Positions 59,018-64,000 of a stretch of 64,000 bases of DNA are shown here, in pieces. This DNA comes from an uncultured Clostridia bacterium (GTDB lineage Bacteria; Bacillota; Clostridia; Christensenellales; Borkfalkiaceae), in the NCBI GenBank assembly GCA_944376295.1, contig CALWCE010000010.1, positions 1-64,000 of the forward strand, written 5' to 3'. The notes under the pieces are model-generated. The model was given only the letters and a program-made list of their open reading frames with translations, ran no database searches and was not told the origin of the DNA. Every line of letters begins with the position of its first letter. The first letter of the stretch is position 1. The translations under genes were made by a program, and so were the position numbers.

Positions 59018-59113
59018 TTCCTATCCTCCCAAGCGGGCAGCCTCATTGTTCGTTTGCTCTATGATAGCACTTTTCGGATCTGTTGTCAAGATGAAGGGCA
59101 AAAATTCTTTTTC

Positions 59114-62100
59114 TCAGTCCTCTCCCCTCGGGCTGACGGCAAAATGCGCATCATCGGGCGGGAGTTCTTTTCCCTTCGTGAGATAGAAGCGGTCGATGCG
59201 CAGTCCCGATTTGACGGCGGCAAGCGTGAAGACATGTTCTCTTTCTGGAATTTCGAGCTCGGAAAGCAGCAGCCAGACCCATTGGAACTGAGAGCTGTAA
59301 GTAAAGAAGCCGCCCCTGCCGTACTGTTCCCCTCTCGGCTGCATGTTCCCGTCGATGCCCACCGATAGCGTCGTTGGAAGGATCGTCGAAGCGCATCAGG
59401 AGCCAGACATAGTATTTCCCTCCCGTAAAGCGGCAGCGGAAGTTGAGCGAAGGACCGCCTTGCTCCCAATAGAGACCGGGCTCTTCGACCATCATGGCAA
59501 GCCCCGTGCCGCCGTCCGTTTCCGCCGAAAGATGCTGCCATATGACCCCTCTTTTGTCGCTTGTCCGCCATGCACAGTCGCTCTCTTCGAGGGCATGCTC
59601 CGCTTCGAGACAGACTATATTTTCGCTCTCTTCGAAGATCCCGCGCCCGAAGAGCGGGATAAGCTCCTTCTTCTCCCCCGCCGCAAAGCGATAGCGGGGA
59701 GGCGCAAATGCCTGATCGCGCTCCTCGTTGGGAACATACAGGCGGTCGATGTTCCAATAACCGTGCCCCGCATAGGTGAGTTTGACGGGCGGGACGTCCT
59801 TTGCCGCAATTTGGAACCGTGCAAGCGTGTCGGACTTAAACGCTGCTTCTTCCACGGAAGGAATGGCTTCATAGGCAGCGCTTTCGGGCAGTTCGGGGCC
59901 GAGCTGCGACTTCTTAATAGGAGCATCCCCGAAATACAGCGTGACGCTGCCGAGCGTGAAATAGCGGTCGACCGCTACCAAAACGAGGATGTGCTCCCCC
60001 GCCGGGACGTCCGAAAAGGTACAGCGAAGTTTTTCGCCGTTGTATCTTACGGCTTCGAACCAGCCGGGGCGCCACTCGTCCGTTGCAAGGCTTTCGAGCT
60101 CTTGCGCCTTTCCGTCGAGCAGCACGCGGATGCGCATGCGGCCCGTTCTGTCGAGCGTGAGATAGCGCGTAAGCTCTACGGTGCACTCTCCCGCAACGGG
60201 CTGTGTGAACTTCCTTTCAAGGCGCGCGCCGCCCGTCTGCGCCTCCATACAGGCGCCCTGCATGCGGTCGAGATAGGGAATGCAGCGGAAGCCTTTCGTG
60301 GGGTTGCTTCCCTCTCGGATGCGGAAAAGGTGAGCCATAGATCGGGCGCGGACACAATGCGGATGAGCCTTTCCTCGCCGCGGTCGGAGCGGATGAGGAG
60401 GGAGCCATTCTGCGGTGTTCCCGTGAGCGTGACAAGGATGCGCGTTTCCGTTTTGACCTCCCCTTCCACAGCGGAGAGCGAAAGGAAGGGACAGTTGTTT
60501 TCGATGGTAAAGGAGAAGCTGCCCGCGCCATGGTTGAAGATCTCCAGCCACTTGGTCTGAACGCCCTTTTCATCGAACGTGAGGCAGGGGAAAGCGCTCT
60601 CCTGCTCCTCGTTCCATACGATGACACCCATCTGCGTCTCCCCGACGGAGAGAGCGGGCTTTGCATCCGTATAGAGACAAGATGCGGGCGGAGGAAAGGC
60701 TTCGGGCGTCAAAATGCCCTTCCATTTGCCGTTTGCCATGGTCTCGTTGTAAAAGTGCAGAAGCTGGCGCTTGCAGCCCATCAGAAGGCGGGAAAGGCGC
60801 GCATATTCATCGGCACACGGCATCTTGCCCTGACGGTAGCTCAGCCTGCTGCGGTCGGCATAGTAAAAGGCTGCGTTGATGAAATAAGACGCCGAAACTT
60901 TCATGCCGAGAAGTTCGAAGAAGGCGTCGCGTTCGGCTTCGGGAAGCGCATCGTGGACGCGGCAGACGCGGGTATAGAGCGCTTGAAGGCGGTTGACCCT
61001 GCGCCCCGCTTCATCGCCGTAAGCGGTCTGAGAAAAGACGTCGCGGGTGAGGTGTTCCACTTTGCAGACATTTGTGATTTGTGTATAGCCTTCATAGCTG
61101 TGCGCGCATTCTTCGCCGAACTTGCCCGAGAACTGTTCGTTGAACCATGCGGCAACATAGTCGTTCACGCGATGAACGAGGGCATCGGGGCGGGCGGCGT
61201 CCCACCCGAAGGCGAGGAAATATTCCATGTCCTGTTCGAGCGGCTTCAGCGCGCCGACATTATCCACCCAGATCTTGCGGATGCCGTTTTCGTACGCCTT
61301 TCGCAGTTCCGCCCCCGTCTGCGCAAGCGGGATGCTGTTGATAAAAAGATAGCTCAGCGGCGCGGGCGACCAATAGGAGGAATGGAAATAGAGCGCATGC
61401 CCTCCCCTTCGCGTTTGCTCCTTTTCGTCGGGATAGCGGCGGATGTGCCCGAAGTTGTCGTTCGTCCACATGACGGTGACGTCGTCGGGAAGCCGAAGCC
61501 CCGCATCGTAGAGAGGCAGGACCTCTTTATAGGGGATGAACACCTGCAGCGCTTCGTCAGAGCGTTTTAAGTGCAGCGAGGAGTGGATGATCTCCCGCTG
61601 ATCGGAAATGACTGTTTCGAGAAGGCGCACGCGGGCGGAAAGTTTCTCCTCTTCCGAAAGCGAGGGATCGGAGTCGATGGCGCGCGTACAAAAGCCCGTA
61701 TCGTGGATGCCGCGCATGCCGATCGTGTAGCTCACCTCATAGGAAGCATTTTGTTCGACGCTCTCCCGCCAATAATCCTGAAGGCGCGGGCGGTTTTCTA
61801 TGATGGAATAGTCATATAAAAGCCCCTGATAGCCCTTTTTTCCACCCAGGGATCGTATTCGTGCTGGTTGCTTCGAAGCAGCATATCGCAGTGCGACGTG
61901 CCGACGACGATGTCCATTTCGTCTGCAAGGCGTCCGTTTTCAGGGTCTGCATTGAACGCGTTGACATGCATGGCGGGCCAGATATAATTGCCCTTGAGCC
62001 GAAGGATGAGTTCGAAGACATGGCGGTAGGTCTCGGGGCCGATGGTGCCGTCTTTGGTGTGCAGTTTTGCCCAGGCGTTGAGCTCCTCCTCGTCGTTGAG

Positions 62101-62580
62101 GAAGATGCCGCGGTACTGCACGCTGGGCCAGTCGGTCTTCAAAAAGCCTTGGGGAAGGAAGAGCGCTTCGCTTTTTTTGACGGGGACGTCGGCAAAGAAA
62201 TACCACGGCGATACGCCGAAAAGGCGGGAAAGTTCGTAAACAGCAAAAATCGCTCTCCTTCTTCCCTGCCCTGTTAGGACGACGCGCCCATCGCCCAAAA
62301 GTTTGACAAGATAGCTCTCCCAACGAAGTTCCCCTCTCTCATCAAGAAGATCTTTGACGGTATCTCCTGCGAGCGCGTCTATTTCGGCGTCTTCGCCGAG
62401 GATGCCGATGAGAAAGACGGCATTTTGCGACTCTTCCGTGAGATGAGCACGGCAGCCGCAAATTTTGTTGAGATCGCGGCAGAAATTTTGTGCCGCGATG
62501 CGGACGGCGGAAGGCGCTGTTTGCTTCAGATAGACGCCGACTTCCTGCCCGCCCTTTGCAAGCCGGACTCGATCATGCAT
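59114..62580 (-). pseudogene. GH115 (alpha-glucuronidase type) broken by three frameshifts
   Basis: Four consecutive frames rebuild one ~1,150-residue protein. Frame 1 (62580 to ~61840) has SPWYFFADVPVKKSE and GNYIWPAMHVNAFN, classic GH115. Frame 2 (~61840 to ~60327) carries YTIGMRGIHDTGF and WTNDNFGHIRRYPD. Frame 3 (~60327 to ~59370) has GFRCIPYLDRMQGACMEAQ and a beta-sandwich. Frame 4 ends the protein with GIDGNMQPRGEQYGRGG. Break 1 is at an A6 run and break 2 at a T4 run (one base short each); break 3 is a +1 type near 59368. Family members remove (methyl)glucuronic acid from xylan. Either a decaying gene or sequencing errors. Confidence 0.82.
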
Positions 62581-62635
62581 AAGGATACGCCCCCTTGTTT
62601 GGTCTCCTCTATTGTATCTCGGCTGAGGCAGATTG

Positions 62636-64000
62636 TCAAGACAGAGAGCAAAGTTCGGGTTGCGGGAGAAAATATTCCCGTACGAGTTCTTTGCCGCCGC
62701 GCTTTTTTATGACGCCGTCTGCGATGAGGTACGCTTTATCGCAGAGCGCTTCGGCGCAGCGCACGTCGTGGGTGATCGTGATCATCGTGTTGCCAGTCTG
62801 TTCGTGGAGCTTGTTGAGGATCTCCACCATCTGGCAGAGCCCGTCGTAGTCCTGCCCCACCGTCGGTTCGTCCAATAAAAGTACTTCGGGCTGACAGGCG
62901 ACGACTGCGGCAATGGAAACGCGGCGTTTCTGCCCCTCGGAAAGAGATTGAGGGTGGCGGTGCCAAAGGTGCTTGATACCGAATAATTCGGCGATCTGCT
63001 CGGCGTATTCGGGCGAGGGCGCGCCGAAGTTTATCTCCTTTTCCACCGTCGGCATAAAGAGCTGGTAATCGGGATTCTGATACACCACGCCCACCTTTTT
63101 GTACCAAGCGCGGCTGCCGCGCGGTTTTTGTTTGAACTTTCCGTCGAGATACTGCGTGATGCTCCCGCCCGTCGGCTTATAAAGCCTTGCGATGAGCCGC
63201 ATGAGCGTAGTTTTTCCGCAGCCGTTTTCACCGAGGAAGACCGTTCTGCTTCCCTTCGGGATCTCCAGCGAGATATCTTTGAGAATTTCCTTGTCTTTAA
63301 CGGAAAATTTTACGTTTTTGAGTTCAAACAGCGGCGCGGTGCCTTCAAAAGGCTTGCAGCTATCATCAATTTTCGCCGTCTGTGCCTGCAAGTATGCCGC
63401 CTTATCCCCGATTCTCTTGATCGTTTTATCGCCGATATGCCACACGGTATCGACGAACGGAAGCACCATATCGAGCCTGTGTTCTATGACGACCACGCAA
63501 TAACCCGCCTGCGCGAGCGAACGAAGCGTGCCCATCAGCATTGCCGCGCCGTCCTTGTCAAGGTTGGCGAGCGGCTCGTCTAAAATGATGATCTTCTGCC
63601 CCATTGCAAGTGTGCTTGCGGTTATCAGCCGCTGTTTCTGCCCGCCCGAAAGGGTGCGGCACTTCCACGTTTTATCGAGCTTTAAGAGATTGCATACAAT
63701 ATCTATTTGCTTCTGTATGCTTTCGGGCGGAAAGGCGAGGTTTTCGCAGCCGAAGGCGATCTCGTCCTCTACTATCTTCTGTATAATTTGCTCGTCGGCA
63801 TTCTGCAACACGACGCCCACCTTGCGGCAGACATAGCCGAGCTTTTTGCCATTGATGTCCTCGCCCGCAATCTTAACTTCGCCCGTAAGTTCGCCGTAAT
63901 TGACGTTTGGGATGATGCCAGAAACAATATACATCAAGGTGCTCTTCCCTTCGCCAGAATGCCCGGAAAGGAGCGTCACTTCGCCGTACTCTGCTGTAAA
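62636..64000 (-). CDS. Double-ATPase ABC protein, ECF/CbiO type (5' end outside window)
   Basis: At least 455 residues visible; the frame is open to the right edge. Two nucleotide-binding domains in one chain: first with GHSGEGKST, LSGGQKQRL and IIILDEPLA; second with GENGCGKTT, LSEGQKRRV and VLLLDEPTV. The second signature has Glu for the usual Gly. The architecture matches energising ATPases of ECF or cobalt-type uptake systems (YkoD-like), usually followed by a T component; here the next gene downstream is the broken GH115. Substrate cannot be named. Confidence 0.85.
   Translation of the reverse strand, partial: FTAEYGEVTLLSGHSGEGKSTLMYIVSGIIPNVNYGELTGEVKIAGEDINGKKLGYVCRKVGVVLQNADEQIIQKIVEDEIAFGCENLAFPPESIQKQIDIVCNLLKLDKTWKCRTLSGGQKQRLITASTLAMGQKIIILDEPLANLDKDGAAMLMGTLRSLAQAGYCVVVIEHRLDMVLPFVDTVWHIGDKTIKRIGDKAAYLQAQTAKIDDSCKPFEGTAPLFELKNVKFSVKDKEILKDISLEIPKGSRTVFLGENGCGKTTLMRLIARLYKPTGGSITQYLDGKFKQKPRGSRAWYKKVGVVYQNPDYQLFMPTVEKEINFGAPSPEYAEQIAELFGIKHLWHRHPQSLSEGQKRRVSIAAVVACQPEVLLLDEPTVGQDYDGLCQMVEILNKLHEQTGNTMITITHDVRCAEALCDKAYLIADGVIKKRGGKELVREYFLPQPELCSLS

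Noticed and set aside
61836-61841. Programmed -1 frameshifting at the A6 run in GH115
   Set aside because: Two further frameshifts lie downstream, one of the opposite sense, so a single recoding site cannot restore the protein. Decay or sequencing error is simpler.

Overview
The window looks like chromosomal DNA of a spore-forming anaerobic member of the Bacillota, in or near class Clostridia. The evidence is a complete Rnf electron-transport operon with its flavin-insertion genes, sporulation genes (spoVAD, spoVAE, yabP, yabQ), rubrerythrin, and an oxygen-sensitive type serine dehydratase. By eye the DNA is above half G+C, apart from one clearly AT-richer patch around 42.1-43.4 kb. The lineage is inferred from gene content only. 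Many plant-polysaccharide genes (GH43, GH127, a broken GH115, an L-rhamnose operon) suggest a gut or plant-biomass habitat.

Layout. 0-14.2 kb is a carbohydrate region: a large modular lipoprotein, a GH43 lipoprotein, an AraC regulator with a PHP-type hydrolase, then rhaB-rhaA-rhaD-fucO on the minus strand, diverging from a second AraC regulator. 14.3-17.6 kb holds two duplicated small membrane proteins, a serine hydrolase, and spoVAE/spoVAD. 17.7-23.4 kb is a Gx-transporter gene plus rnfCDGEAB. 23.4-28.5 kb is an opposed operon DUF1934-MBL hydrolase-rho-ROK kinase-apbE-NusG domain II. 28.5-42.1 kb mixes housekeeping genes (tyrA, a YgjP-like metalloprotein, aroA, EamA/rubrerythrin, GH127, LMW phosphatase, XRE regulator, M50 protease, ppx, divIC, yabQ, yabP, typA, a VTT-family membrane protein). 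42.6-44.5 kb is an orphan Hint-toxin/immunity module beside tRNA-Trp. 44.5-56.9 kb holds proC, rnhA, hom, coaX, an ECF S component, a probable spore protein, NUDIX, HPr-like, DUF4364, TSCPD, sdaA, purH and a HAD phosphatase. 57-58.2 kb has tandem repeats and a six-tRNA array. 58.3-64 kb has a DUF975 protein, the broken GH115 gene, and a double-ATPase ABC protein that runs off the right edge.

How it fits together. The rhamnose enzymes take L-rhamnose to DHAP plus lactaldehyde, and FucO reduces the lactaldehyde with NADH. Rnf can couple ferredoxin/NAD redox balance to ion pumping. ApbE should attach FMN to RnfG and RnfD. coaX next to an ECF S component suggests pantothenate uptake feeding CoA synthesis.

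The most unusual signal is promoter architecture. At least seven genes on both strands have a good promoter whose -10 box ends only 5-8 nt before the start codon, and none has a Shine-Dalgarno sequence. This points to leaderless mRNAs, including two sporulation genes with sigma-E-like or sigma-G-like promoters. Other notable items are an open reading frame joining an EamA transporter to rubrerythrin across the rubrerythrin promoter, an RnfG with serine where the FMN-bearing threonine is expected, and a hairpin that buries a ribosome binding site.
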